DNA from: Symsagittifera roscoffensis
Lineage: Eukaryota; Xenacoelomorpha; Acoela; Convolutidae
Assembly: GCF_963678635.1 (NCBI RefSeq)
Contig: NC_087067.1
Span: 37,332,686-37,396,685 of the forward strand
Direction of reading: 5' to 3'
Length of the DNA stretch: 64,000 nucleotides
Shown here one piece after another: positions 35,401 to 44,649 of the stretch (position 1 is its first letter; the number at the start of each line of letters is the position of its first letter). The position numbers were made by a program, and so were the translations under genes. Below the pieces are notes generated by a model. That model had not been told where the DNA came from and searched no databases. It worked only from the letters and a program-made list of their open reading frames with translations.

Positions 35401-38400
35401 TGGTTGAAATCTTTAATATCCACTTGATTGCTGAAAACGAATATCAGATTAACATTTTATAATGCGATTTTCGAAAAAGTGAAGAAACAATCGTGCTCGG
35501 GGTCATTTTTTCTCCAAACAAATTTTCAACTAGCCTGTTTTTTATACGGACTTTTTTCACATCAACCGGAAAATATTTTTGACTTGAGTTCAGGTTTTTA
35601 AAAAAAAATGTTTTTCTTGTGACTATTTTTTGCAAAAAATATGGGGGTTTAAAGATTATCAATTTAGTCCATTTGGGGCAATCAATGCCGATCTCTTTCG
35701 TGCTATTAACGCGAAAGCGAATATTTAATCCGTCTAAGAAAACGTTCCAAATTGAGTTGAGGCATTCTAATTGGGCTTTTTTATTTTTATTTTTGCAGCA
35801 TACGAATTATATAGTTTGTATTTAACATAGCGTGGATAATTTTCCCAATTTCTATGTAATCAGAGCTTTTCTCAGAGTATATTATATATACTCAGAGTCG
35901 GAATATTCAGGGCTTTGCACAGATGCAAGCTGTTTTGTCTAATTTTCTGGTTGTTTCAGTAATAGATCATTGAGAAATGTAGGTTGTTTTTTTTATATAA
36001 ACAAAGCAATCACCGGCAAGTTCTTTCGACGAATCGTCTTTTTCGGCGAAAACAACTTTTTTCATGTGACTATTTTTTGCAAAAAAATATGGGGGTTTAA
36101 AGATTATCAATTTAGTCCATTTGGGGCAATCAATGCCGATCTCTTTCGTGCTATTAACGCGAAAGCGAATATTTAATCCGTCTAAGAAAACGTTCTAAAT
36201 TGAGTTGAGGCATTCTAAGTGGGCTTTTTTATTTTTATTTTTGCAGCATACGAATTATATAGTTTGTATTTAACATAGCGTGGATGATTTTCCCAATTTC
36301 TATATAATCAGAGCTTTTCTCAGAGTATATTATATATACTCAGAGTCGGAAAATTCAGGCCTTTGCACAGATGCAAGCTGTTTTGTCTAATTTTCTGGTT
36401 GTTTCAGTAATAGATCATTGAGAAAAGTAGGTTGTTTTTTATATAAACAAAGCAATCACCGGCAAGTTCTTTTGACGAATCGTCTTTTTCGGCGAAAACA
36501 ACTTTTTTCAATTTTCTGTTTTTTTTGTTACACTAAACAACAAAAATTTTTAGTGGTTTTAGTTTTTGATTGTTGAGTAAGGACTGGTTCCTTAAATGTT
36601 CAAAGATTATGAGTAATTTTGATCGATGCCCGTATATTGTCTTTGTTTTGGCTCATGAAAGTAGTTTCCTGAACCTGCGTTATCAAAATATATTTTTTTT
36701 GAAATTAGTTTATTTTGTTTTGCCTACGAACAAATTAAAACAGCTAACAAGTTTTGGTTTCTTTTGTAATAAATTTGTAATAAACATTTAAGTTTAAACA
36801 TAATAAGCTTCCTGGATTTTAATTTTAATGGACGATCTCCCTTCCTCAGGGATTCGACCCCCTGCCGACCCAAAGGGTCTCCCCTTTGTACTATTTTGAG
36901 ATATCCATAGTTGGTGACGAACCCTTAAAATTTTCTAATGGCGCCTTTAATGCCAATATATACTAATTTTGAGAGGGGAGTGCGCGCCGAAAAAGCGAAA
37001 TTTTTTGTTCAAAATTTTCCAAAAGTGCCTAAAAATGCCTTTTTTGTCCTGTTTTTTTTTAGTTTTGCCAGTGGCGCAGAAAATTTTATAAAGGCACCTC
37101 TTGTCTTATCTTTCTTAAGGCGCCTCTTGTCTTATCCCCTTGTCCTATCTTTCTTAAAATTTTCTAAAGGCGCCTTTAATGCCAATATATACTAAATTTG
37201 AGAGGGGAGCGCGCGCCGAAAAAGCGCAATTTTTTGGTCAAAATTTTCCAAAATGTGCCTAAAAATGCTTTTTTGTCCTTTTTTTCTTAAGTTTCGCCAG
37301 TGGCGCAGAAAATTTGACCAAAACAGGGTCTTCCTAATGCTTTGAGAGTTTTCGAAAAATCAATTTGGTCGACCTAAAAAAAAGTAGACAAAATTTCATA
37401 AATGTTGTTTTGAAAATCCGCCCCCCCCCCTCGAGAAAGTTCTAGATCCGCCCCTGTTTAGTATGATAGTTCGAATCAATCACACGATCCCCCATAAGGC
37501 AGCAATCGTAGCAGTGTTCCCCCTCAGCCGCGAATAATTTTGAAAATTAAAATATGCAATTGGAACAAGTGCTTAATTTAAAAAAAGCCTTCAAAAGTCG
37601 TTTTTTACGCGGGATTGATTTTAATGCTGCTAATTACCTAAGTTGATGTTTCCAATCTATTTCCGATAAAATATAAAAGAAGATTAAATCAATGAATCTA
37701 GTTTATACCTAGAGAGTTAATTCCTGAAAATTAGTTTCTCCCATACTTTCTCCCCTTAAATCGACTTGGGTGGATATCGTAAGGTTTATCTGCTACTTTT
37801 GCTACCCAATCATATTTCGTTTATATCAAACTATTAACCAGGTTTGTAAAATGGTCGAGAGCATACAAATTTTCTTTTGGAAATTCTTCTAGATCTGTTG
37901 AGACTACTAAAAACAGTCAAGAATTACGAAATTTAGTTGATAAGTTTCACAGAACACAGGAGTCGAACATAGAAAGCGTGGCAAGCAGACGATGTAAGAG
38001 AACAAATACAATTATATGAAAGATGAACCTTTGCCTGTTGGACACATGGCCCCTCTCTAAAATTCTCCATCATCGTCATTTTACCTGATTAAATGATATA
38101 TGATAACAAAAAAGTTAGAAGTAGCAATTTAAAAATCATGTTTGACGAAACTCGTCACTGGGCAAATGGTTAAACACTAGGTTCCTAATTCCCAAAGATG
38201 TTGAATGGCTGAAAACAAGCGAATTTATAATGAGTTTTTATGAAACCTTTTTTGTATAGAAGCCCACTTTTCTACTTGTCCTCTTTTTTTTAATCTTTCC
38301 AGGGCGGTTGGTGATAAGTTGAAATATGCTCTTTCAACAGCCCTTCCAGAGAACATATTACATTAATTCCATTAAAAATGTTATGTTTCTGGATAAATGA

Positions 38401-41400
38401 ATTCAAATTCAATTCAGACATACTCATCACGTGACCTTTTTGTTCGAACTGAACAATTTTCAGCTCGAGCGGAAACTTTTTTCTTAAATATTATTTTTCA
38501 AATGGTCGATACTGTTTCCATGCTCTCAGCCGAGATCTTTTCTATTCTTCCAATGATTCAGGGGTACAGGGAATTCTCACGTGCAAAGAACTCCATCTTG
38601 ATTCCAGTTGAGGACTGGGACTTGGAGGCATCCACTGAGGGAGGATCGCAGGGGGGTGTGGCCGATAGCCAGGTACCCAGGGCTATGTCTGAACTACAGA
38701 CACTGGACCATCTGGTACAGCAGGCGCAGATTGTACAGTTCAAACTAGACGTAAGTTCAAAACTGTTAGGGACCTCTGACTGCAAAAACCATTGCACATC
38801 ATATGGTTAAGTTTTGGTTTTATCCGCTGAGTTATGATCTTTTTGGTAGTTACCAGAGAGGAAGGTATTTGTTTAAAATATCTTATCACAGAAAAAACAA
38901 GCATGAATAAATTGAACTCCAGCAGAGTTACACAAGAGATGGTTCAACAATATTTTGTGGTTGAAAAATCAACTAGTAAATCTGTTTATGTCGACCACAA
39001 GTTTTTCCCTCATTACGCTGATCGACTTGTTTTTTTTACCACCATTGATTTTTTAAAGTCAGAGCAAATGCAGATGACAAACTTGGAAAAAGTCATCTCA
39101 ATTCTTACTTATAATAACATATAAGTTTCTTTTAACGCATATCTCAAATGGCGTTCTTCAAAAGAAACTTTAAAAGAACTTGTATTGAAAAATAACTTGA
39201 TGTGAAAAATATAATCTAAAATCTTTTTTATTCTAATAATTAACTTGAAAAACCAAATTGGGTTAAGAAAACTTGCTAGTGTTTGGCCCGCGTAATTAGT
39301 TCATTAAATTATCTCGAACTGCTTTGCTTATGGTTACTACTTCTCCTGTACCATGTCCTAGATTGTCTGTAACACTTGTGTAACAGGATGGGGTTTTTCG
39401 ACACAAGAAACCCAACTAAGACCGTGCGTCATTAATTATTCATTAAAGGAAACCATCCAGTTACTTTTTGTTCCGCCTTTCGAAGAAAGAGACGGACTGT
39501 TTGTAATGGGGGTGGTTTTTTCTTCAAACTTCGACTTTTGAACTAGCAAATTTTGGCAATTTGTTTTTGCATCAGCTGAAAAGTATTGTTTTTCTGAGCT
39601 CAATGTTGCAATGATGTTTCACAACGCTTGTTTTTTTTATAAAACTATGAGGGTTTAAATGTTGCCAATTAAGCCGATATGTGAAAATTAACGGGCGATA
39701 TATTTCGTGCTAATAACGAGTAAGCGCAGATTTCATCCGTCTTAGAAATTATTCCAAATTGAATTGAGACAGGCTATTTGGTCTATTTGATAATCTGTTA
39801 TATTCAAAAAATAACACCTTGTACTTAAGATAGCGCGTAAGGGGTTGTTTTTCAAATCAATTTAATCAATTTTTTTTAAAGAAACACTTTGCTAGTTTCA
39901 TTATAGTTTTCAAACTTTTGTACCAAGTATTGGAACTTGCATAAGCTATCAAACTTTGGGAACAGCGTCAAAATTGAATAAATAGTTAAAATAAGTGTTA
40001 CATTCATGAAAGCTGTTTTGGAGATTTAATTTAATAACCGTGCCTTTAATGTGAAAAAATTTGTCAAATTTTGTTCACATTAATGGCAGGGTTAATAAAT
40101 GTTTACTCCAAAAATGTTCATGAATTGAACACTGACTTTAACTATTTGTTCAATTTTGAAGCTGTACCTAAACTTTGATAGCAGTTGCGAGTTCATATGC
40201 CCTCTCAGTATATGACCAGTTTAATCCCAATCATCACAATTTGAGTCAGTTATTTTAGTTTTTTTTTTTCAAACATTTGATGAAAATTTGATAAAAATGC
40301 AATAATATCCTTTCAACGATTTTTTATTACAGCTGAAGTCTCCATTAGTGTAACATCAGCACCAAGTTTCCATGGGCAAAAGTCGTTTAGAATGATTTTT
40401 AGTTCAATCAAGCATTGTCAGACACCGATCTTTTTGGCAGACACCGTACCATTTTTTTTAATCCAGTATAATCCATTATCATCCATTAGAATTCATCATA
40501 ATGCATTAAATTTCATTAGAGTCATTTCAATCTTGTCATTTTTCTCCATAAAATCCATCGAAACGATTATTTTGGCAATAATTTTTTTGTTGATTCTGCT
40601 GTTTGAAATTGTGTTTGTTGCCAATATGGGCATAAAAAATTATGCTTTCAAAACATATATAATGAATATGTTCGTTCAACTTTGCTATATGTTCTCTCTG
40701 TTGCTAGTTTCGTTTGACTAGCCTAAAACTTTGTGCTTGCATCAAGTTATATTTAGATTGGAAGAAGAAAGGGCTCGCATGATTCATTTTGTTACAATTT
40801 TGTTCAATGAAAACGGCAAAAAACTATCGCGTATATATTTCTGCGTAACTATTTGGCGATATAATGTATTAAGATGTTAAAAACTAGTTGGCAATTTCTC
40901 TTGTTGTTCCGACTTTTGATACGAAAGTAACGGAATATTTGTGCTCGAAGTGGGTTTTTTTTTCTTCAGACAAATTTTGACTTTTTAAGTAGCCATTTTT
41001 GACGGATTTTTTTTATCATTCAAAAGGTATTGTTGTCCTGAGCTTAAATTTGAAAAAATATTTTACCTGTGATCTTTTTTCGTAAACTTATGGGGGTTTT
41101 AAGATGGCCATTTTGGCCAATTTGGGACAATTAACGCGCGATATATTTCGCGCTATTAACGCGTAAGCGGAGATTTAATCCGTCTTTGAAATCGTTCCAA
41201 AATGGTTGAAAGAAGCATATTTGCCATAATTGATATGTTACAATGAGCGAAATCTTTTATTTTGTACTTTATATGCCGTGTGGGGGGATGATTTCATTTA
41301 AAAAAATTAAGTTTTAGAATTTTTTTTTTTCATTTTATTTTATTACATTTAATTTTTTGATGGTACTACTACTCCACAAACCTTAAAAGGCAGTCGGAAC

Positions 41401-44400
41401 ATTCAGGGCTTCGCCCTGATACGAGCAGTCTTGTCTTGATTTGTCGTCTCTTCCTTTGGCGTGAAGATTCCAATTCGGAAAAAGACGAACATTTACAATA
41501 AAGTTTCTCCTATGCATGTAATAAATTGATTACCGGCAAAAAATGGAGACTCACTAAAAACAGAAGCTCAATTAACAATTTGATAATTATAAGCCCTTAC
41601 AACTGAAAATACTCAAATCATCGAAGCAATATTTATAAATTTTTTGCTCAAAATATAAAAAAATATATCTTAATGAAACTTATTGTCTCTTAATGATCCT
41701 AATTGGCTGGTTAGGTTCAAAATGTAGAAGATCGTAAGTTCATTCAAACTATTTAGATTGGATGCCGGGATGCTAAAATTAACTGTGTTCATGAGACGCA
41801 GATTTAGCAAAATGGGACCAGGTTAAACTAGCCTCAGGGGGGAGGGTGTGGTGCTCTTAAGGCTGCAAATTTCTTTGTTCTTATTTGAATTTTTCCAGCC
41901 AATCAGATTTTTACTTTCAATTCTCAGCAATTTTTATCCACATTAAACTGGCCTGGAAGATCTCAACTTGGTTTTTCTCGTATCTAATTTGATCTGCAAA
42001 ATGGAGTTAGTCTTCTTACTTTTTCTATAAAAGAAGGTTACAACTGTCGTGATTACAGATGCAACGTTCTTAATTGGCCCAATGTGGTGCTGTATTTAGC
42101 GGCTGGAACTTCTATCCCTTCGTGAAGCCAGGCAGTTATCTTCTTCAGACCTCGTGATCAAACAAGTCGAAGACGCACTTAGCCGACAGAGAAGTGCACT
42201 GCACCATCTTAACTCATCATTTGTAATTGAGGCAGATATCATTTTCGACGAGACCGAAGGCCTAATTAGCCGAAATGGGAATAACGAAGACAGTGAGGAT
42301 GGAGAGGAGCCTATTACGTCACAGCAAGGATTACTTATTCCGCGGGTGAAATCTTTTTTTGTGTTTTTTAAATTTTGAAGACAAGCTGTTAAAATTGTTT
42401 CATTTGTATGCGATCAATTTTTCCGTCTCAAACAACTGACGTAATCATAGAAATCTATCCTTAAACGTTTTTTTCCATAACTAAAATCATAGATTTTGCT
42501 GCCCTTATTTTACCAAAGGTTTTTCCATTTGATACTGTATTTACATAAGCGAAGCGTAGTGTATGATTACAAAGATTTTTTTTCCAACCGAAGTCCCAAA
42601 TAAAAGTGCTCATTTGGTGGCACTTTTGGTATATTTCATTTAAACCATATTTAAGCTTACCTAAGCTTAATTAAGCACAAGCAATTTAATAGCATATATT
42701 ACTGCTTTATTTTTGGCTAGTGTTAGGTCCTGTTTGAAAAAAAAACAAGTATTATGAAAATGTATGGGAAAATTTTTGCACTTTCCGCAGAAGTTTCACT
42801 TTTTCTTAAAAAATACTGTACTGATTTTCAAAAAAATGATACCAATGGCAAAATCGGCTGCTCTTCTATGTTCCAGAATTTTTTGGTAGTCTCTTTTCAT
42901 TTTACCCCTCGTTCTACGGCCTCCGAAAGTTTCAGTAGGGGGATTTTTGACCTAATTGTTTTTAATTTTTTCTTTTTCTCAAATATGAAAAGCACACATT
43001 TGAGTTGAAAGATTCAAGCAAAAGAACAAAATCTAGGGATCTTGCCTTCTCAAGCGGCTATTCCCTGAATTTGATAGAAAAAGTTATGGCCTCAAACATA
43101 CTCATTTTTTGACATTTTAGTTAATTTTTATTTTTTTTTCACTTTTCTCAAAAATTACCCTGAGAAATTGAAAATAAAGTGTTTAACCGAAAGCAGAAAA
43201 ACCAGTTATGTGAATCTCTTCTGCGCAAACGTCTATCCGTTACGTTTTGAAAAAAAATGTAGCATAAGAAAAGGTCCAATTTTTGAAACGTTGCCCTATT
43301 TTGGAAACATGTTTCTTCAAAAACAAACCTACGGATTCTGAGGTTGATAATTTATTAAGCTACCATTTTGCTTAGATGTTGCCTGCGGAATCTGTTACAC
43401 CCTATTTGTTTTTAGAAAGACCGATCTGAACTTCAGAAAAGTTCTTTTGAAAAATTTATCATGTTTTTTTTAGAAATTTCATCACTTTTTCTCTTTTCTC
43501 AAAAACTACTAGCGAAATCTGATATTAAGGCTTCAGTCTGAAATTCAAGTTGTGGAAATTTTTCCTGTATAAGAGGCTACTCCCATGCTTCAGTAGAGAA
43601 AATTTTTTGGATTTAGAATAAGTCAAAGTTCAAACCTTTTGATTTTTTTTGCTACCTTGTTTACTTGTTTCGAAAACTACCCAGCCAAATCTGAGAAAAA
43701 AATTACTTGAAAGAGATAGTAGTAGTTTTTTTCTTTAAATAAGCGGCTGATTCTGTACTTGAGCAAAGAAATCACTAGGGTTTTGCGTAAAAATCAAGTT
43801 TTTGAAATTTTTCAAAATACGCAATTCCGTATTGGTAAAATATGATTAAAAATATTTAAACAGGCGCATCCAGTATTAGCTGGGCCACTAGTTTACTTCC
43901 AAGCAACCCTGGGGCAAATGCCAGGACGTGAGACTCCAAATCAACAGGTCGGAGATTCAAATCCGGAATATTGAAGTTTTTTTTGGTCGAATTTTTGCTA
44001 CATAGCTCTGGCAATTTGATAGAAACTGTAGCTGCCTTATTGGTGGCTAAAGTTAGTAAAATTAAAAGCAATCGTGGAGCAGATTTAAGAACGTGATACT
44101 CCTAATCTCAGCAAAAAAGTTTTCTCAAGTTGTGTTTTTAGTCTTTTCTTTATGCCTTATTTCACTTTGTGTTGCCTGTTTAGATCTCTTTTTTGCGTTT
44201 TCGTCGGTTGTGTTTGCGAAGCGCAGCTTCGCCTCCGTGTTTAAGTTCAGGTTTTTTGGGTATCTATTTCGAGGGCGCTTTTGACTTTAATATACACAAA
44301 TTATGAGAGGGAAAAAGCGCTCCGAAAACAATCATTTTTTCGTCCAAACCTTCCCTTCCTACCAAGAATGACTGACCTAAACACAGATTTTCACAAAAAC

Positions 44401-44608
44401 AATTTTTGAAGTTTTGGTTTGATCAGTTAGTTTTTTGTGATAGAATACTGATTTTTGAATGCAGTTCAATATTGTTATAGTTTTTGTAAACGGTAAATTT
44501 GTACAATTAAATATTGCCGTATAAACTCGAATATTTGTTCTTTTGTTTCAGGGAGGATCCAAGGACAGTCGTCGCAAAAAACGCAATTGCTGCTGTTCGA
44601 TTCTTTAG
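14372..44608 (+). CDS. Unrecognised CAAX-terminal protein gene with duplicated exons
   Basis: Eight exons join in frame: 14372-14480, 19263-19467, 19884-19989, 20649-20759, 25544-25828, 38562-38750, 42100-42345, 44552-44608. They total 1308 bases, i.e. 435 residues plus stop. Every junction has GT-AG ends and matching phase, and the frame is open throughout. I do not recognise the family. The product looks soluble and helical, with many heptad-like stretches (for example V-V-E-T-A-I-K-E-Q-L-S-I-V and L-D-H-L-V-Q-Q-A-Q-I-V-Q-F-K-L-D). An acidic segment comes near the C-terminus. The end is R-R-K-K-R-N-C-C-C-S-I-L: a polybasic patch, extra cysteines suited to palmitoylation and a CAAX box whose final Leu favours geranylgeranyl. 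Membrane attachment is therefore likely. A second copy of exons three to five lies at 27.6-33.5 kb. The 5' end is uncertain. Confidence 0.6.
14870..15085 (+). repeat. Repeat family A copy
   Basis: Contains ccaggaaaaatttttcacg, gaagacaaactccactatc, ttttcagatttggcagcgga and ctattgatcaagttttctc. Confidence 0.6.
17520..17582 (+). repeat. tRNA-derived SINE head
   Basis: TGGCCTAGGGG at 17522 fits a pol III A box and aggattcgcatc near 17563 fits a B box about 40 bases on. A diverged copy is at 10020. A T-rich tract follows. It is not a plausible functional tRNA gene. Confidence 0.4.
18430..18800 (+). repeat. Repeat family A copy
   Basis: Contains caggaaaagttttactg, tttgcggtttgacttga, gaaacacgtgatcatcttct and a closing cttttccaaatgtctatttg. 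This is the last clear copy; I saw none beyond 19 kb. Confidence 0.55.
19263..19467 (+). CDS. CAAX gene exon A (complete copy)
   Basis: The acceptor ttttctccag before 19263 and the donor gttagt at 19468 give an exon entering with two bases (completing Glu) and leaving two bases into an Asp codon. It encodes W-K-P-V-K-F-S-Y-S-D-L-G-Y-K-S-D-A then an acidic/Gln-rich helix. The tandem duplication starts inside this exon at about 19314, so the first 51 bases and the acceptor are not duplicated. Confidence 0.7.
19884..19989 (+). CDS. CAAX gene exon B (copy 1)
   Basis: The acceptor is tgtttgcag before 19884 and the donor is gtatgt at 19990. One base completes the Asp codon, then E-F-K-V-C-A-H-A-S-D-D-I-A-V follows. 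It ends in phase 0 at F-F-K-E. It is a helical segment of 35 codons. Confidence 0.75.
20365..20425 (+). repeat. 17-bp minisatellite, four units
   Basis: Four near-copies of aatcagtttttctcaa sit in the intron of copy 1. The equivalent place in copy 2 (about 28071-28100) has two units, so this is a length difference between the duplicated segments. Confidence 0.8.
20649..20759 (+). CDS. CAAX gene exon C (copy 1)
   Basis: The acceptor ttattgcag before 20649 and the donor gtaaga at 20760 give an exon in phase 0 at both ends. It encodes 37 codons, L-L-T-N-L-E-Y-N-G-L-L-L through L-Q-S-M-L-N-Y-I-M. It is identical in copy 2. Codon use is clearly more GC-rich than the flanks. Confidence 0.8.
20880..20990 (+). 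mobile_element. Partial hAT-like MITE (copy 1)
   Basis: ggttcgacgcttccttctca and acccaaaaggagacacttcg match the head of the MITE family at 36830 and 54926. Only the head remains. Confidence 0.45.
21118..21260 (+). repeat. Repeat family E fragment
   Basis: Contains ttatgagggtgtcaaagttg, gcgatatatttcgtgctatt and gttccaaaaacaattgagac, words shared with copies at 35619, 39600 and 40910. Confidence 0.5.
22185..22494. mobile_element. MITE with long terminal inverted repeats (copy 1)
   Basis: About 60 bases at each end (left starting gtagaatggtcc, right ending gaccattctgc) are reverse complements at roughly three-quarters identity. They include the shared words gaccaaga and aacagaaaaata. About 310 bp long, with no coding capacity. 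A clear target duplication was not found. Confidence 0.6.
22545..23300. repeat. C-rich repeat family C (copy 1)
   Basis: It begins gtgaaaacgaatcgattaca and has the palindromic aatggatttaaatccatttt. Next comes a C-rich minisatellite built on cccacctgaac and cccctaacgtttgcccc, then a long A run. It ends with cgattataatttagtttc and a second cgattataaggg. Related copies are at 30211 and 47155. Confidence 0.7.
25544..25828 (+). CDS. CAAX gene exon D (copy 1)
   Basis: The acceptor aatttcag before 25544 and the donor gtaata at 25829 give an exon of 95 codons in phase 0 at both ends. It encodes D-E-T-F-K-T-W-C-D-V-H, a Ser/His/Pro-rich linker, then W-L-T-E-C-G-Y-Y-E-M-W-Q-G-Q-E and a helix ending I-N-A-I-R-K. 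It can splice in frame to exon E at 38562 or to exon C of copy 2. Confidence 0.8.
25829..27019 (+). other. End of duplication copy 1 and junction
   Basis: No exon. It contains a family E fragment at about 26580-26870. The duplication junction is at 27016-27020, where intron sequence ending caactcgaag runs straight into the middle of exon A. Confidence 0.7.
26580..26870 (+). repeat. Repeat family E fragment
   Basis: Contains tattccgtgctaaaaacgcg, ttgtactttacgtagc and cctaatacgagcagattttt, matching parts of the copy at 40910-41440. Repeated at 34285-34570 in copy 2. Confidence 0.5.
27020..27173 (+). pseudogene. Exon A of copy 2, 5'-truncated
   Basis: Matches the last 154 bases of exon A, with changes including Asp to Val near the start and Ile to Val later. 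It lacks the acceptor and first 51 bases because the duplication breakpoint is inside the exon. The donor gttagt at 27174 is kept. Without a new acceptor this exon cannot be included as an internal exon. Confidence 0.8.
27589..27694 (+). CDS. Exon B of copy 2
   Basis: Same length, splice sites and phase as 19884-19989, with one residue change (Ser to Phe after C-A-H-A). Joining exon D of copy 1 to this exon would read TGA at once, because exon B needs two bases from upstream. It can be used in frame only after an exon A donor. Confidence 0.7.
28315..28425 (+). CDS. Exon C of copy 2
   Basis: Identical to 20649-20759. Phase 0 at both ends, so it could follow exon D of copy 1 or exon B of either copy in frame. 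Confidence 0.75.
29851..30160. mobile_element. MITE with long terminal inverted repeats (copy 2)
   Basis: Duplicate of 22185-22494. Confidence 0.6.
30211..30985. repeat. C-rich repeat family C (copy 2)
   Basis: Duplicate of 22545-23300. It has a longer C run near 30716-30730 and a small insertion near 30440. Confidence 0.7.
33222..33506 (+). CDS. Exon D of copy 2
   Basis: Same length, phase and splice sites as 25544-25828, with one residue change that I see (Gly to Glu in K-T-S-x-E-D-L). It is the nearest upstream donor for exon E at 38562. Confidence 0.75.
35619..36062 (+). repeat. 447-bp tandem repeat, unit 1 (family E)
   Basis: From gtgactattttttgcaaaa to the same words at 36066 the offset is 447. 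It contains the family E words ttaatccgtctaagaaaacg and aattgagttgaggcattcta. Confidence 0.9.
36066..36509 (+). repeat. 447-bp tandem repeat, unit 2 (family E)
   Basis: Nearly identical to unit 1. It ends gcgaaaacaacttttttca, as unit 1 does. Confidence 0.9.
36830..37456 (+). mobile_element. hAT-like MITE, truncated and internally duplicated
   Basis: The right end agatccgcccctg matches the terminal repeat of the elements at 54926 and 61035. The left terminal repeat is missing. A block of about 165 bp beginning gccaatatatactaa and running to agtggcgcagaaaattt occurs twice (about 36927-37090 and 37156-37320). Confidence 0.7.
38562..38750 (+). CDS. CAAX gene exon E
   Basis: The acceptor aatgattcag before 38562 and the donor gac/gtaagt at 38750 give 63 codons in phase 0 at both ends. 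It encodes G-Y-R-E-F-S-R-A-K-N-S, an acidic Trp-containing V-E-D-W-D-L-E and a helix ending I-V-Q-F-K-L-D. Clearly more GC-rich than the introns. Confidence 0.75.
39600..39860 (+). repeat. Repeat family E copy
   Basis: Contains actatgagggtttaaatg, gcgatatatttcgtgctaat and aaattgaattgagacaggct. Confidence 0.55.
40910..41440 (+). repeat. Repeat family E, most complete copy
   Basis: Runs from ttccgacttttgatacg through cttatgggggttttaagatg, gcgatatatttcgcgctatt, aacgcgtaagcggagattta and atccgtctttgaaatcgttc to cctgatacgagcagtcttg. Other copies cover parts of this order. Confidence 0.6.
42100..42345 (+). CDS. CAAX gene exon F
   Basis: The acceptor gctgtatttag before 42100 is chosen because it gives phase 0 and removes an in-frame TAG at 42097. 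The donor ccgcgg/gtgaaa at 42345 is weak but usable. It encodes a charged helix (L-E-L-L-S-L-R-E-A-R through S-R-Q-R-S-A-L-H-H-L) then an acidic stretch N-N-E-D-S-E-D-G-E-E. 82 codons, phase 0. Confidence 0.65.
42780..43800. repeat. Degenerate ~175-bp tandem repeat
   Basis: The word tttctcaaaaactac and variants followed by an aatctgag-like word recur near 43145, 43312, 43493 and 43670. An agcggct word recurs near 43055 and 43743. Spacing is about 175-180 bp. Strongly diverged units; read by eye. Confidence 0.45.
43865..43985 (+). repeat. tRNA-like block (possible SINE head)
   Basis: ggtcggagattcaaatccgg is a good pol III B box, preceded by gggcaaatgccaggacgtga. No complete cloverleaf. Confidence 0.3.
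44264..44350 (+). mobile_element. hAT-like MITE fragment
   Basis: gggcgcttttgactttaata, aaattatgagaggg and aaaagcgctccgaaaa match the middle of the 36830/61035 element. Ends missing. Confidence 0.4.
44552..44608 (+). CDS. CAAX gene last exon G, prenylation signal
   Basis: The acceptor ttttgtttcag before 44552 is strong and joins exon F in phase 0. Eighteen codons and TAG encode G-G-S-K-D-S-R-R-K-K-R-N-C-C-C-S-I-L. The last four residues fit a CAAX box with Leu at the end. Two further cysteines and the basic patch are typical of dual-lipidated, plasma-membrane or endomembrane proteins. Confidence 0.7.
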   Translation, partial: GGSKDSRRKKRNCCCSIL

Positions 44609-44643
44609 TTTGATTATTGTATTTCATATTAGTGATTGTTGAA

Positions 44644-44649
44644 ATTAAA
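44644..44649 (+). terminator. Candidate polyadenylation signal of the CAAX gene
   Basis: ATTAAA, 36 bases after the stop codon. Confidence 0.35.

Larger units (their letters stand above)
33507..38561 (+). other. Intron before exon E
   Basis: No gene. It contains the end of the 7.7-kb duplication, a 447-bp tandem pair of family E (35619-36509), and a truncated, internally duplicated hAT-like MITE (36830-37456). A short direct repeat of tgtaaagaaacaagcaac lies near 35260-35300. Confidence 0.65.
38751..42099 (+). other. Intron E-F
   Basis: No gene. It has two family E copies (39600-39860, 40910-41440) and, near 40460-40540, a stretch of catt-containing words reminiscent of family C. Confidence 0.6.
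42346..44551 (+). other. Intron F-G with degenerate tandem repeats
   Basis: No gene. From about 42780 to 43800 a degenerate unit of roughly 175 bp recurs (see repeat entry). A tRNA-like block is at 43865-43985, and a hAT-MITE fragment at about 44264-44350. Confidence 0.55.

Noticed and set aside
38397..38561. Open frame extending upstream of exon E
   Set aside because: A better acceptor at 38560-38561 gives the phase needed by exon D; the upstream part is AT-rich and intron-like.
38834..39124. 96-codon open frame in intron E-F
   Set aside because: No motif, AT-rich codons typical of chance, no splice logic linking it to the gene.
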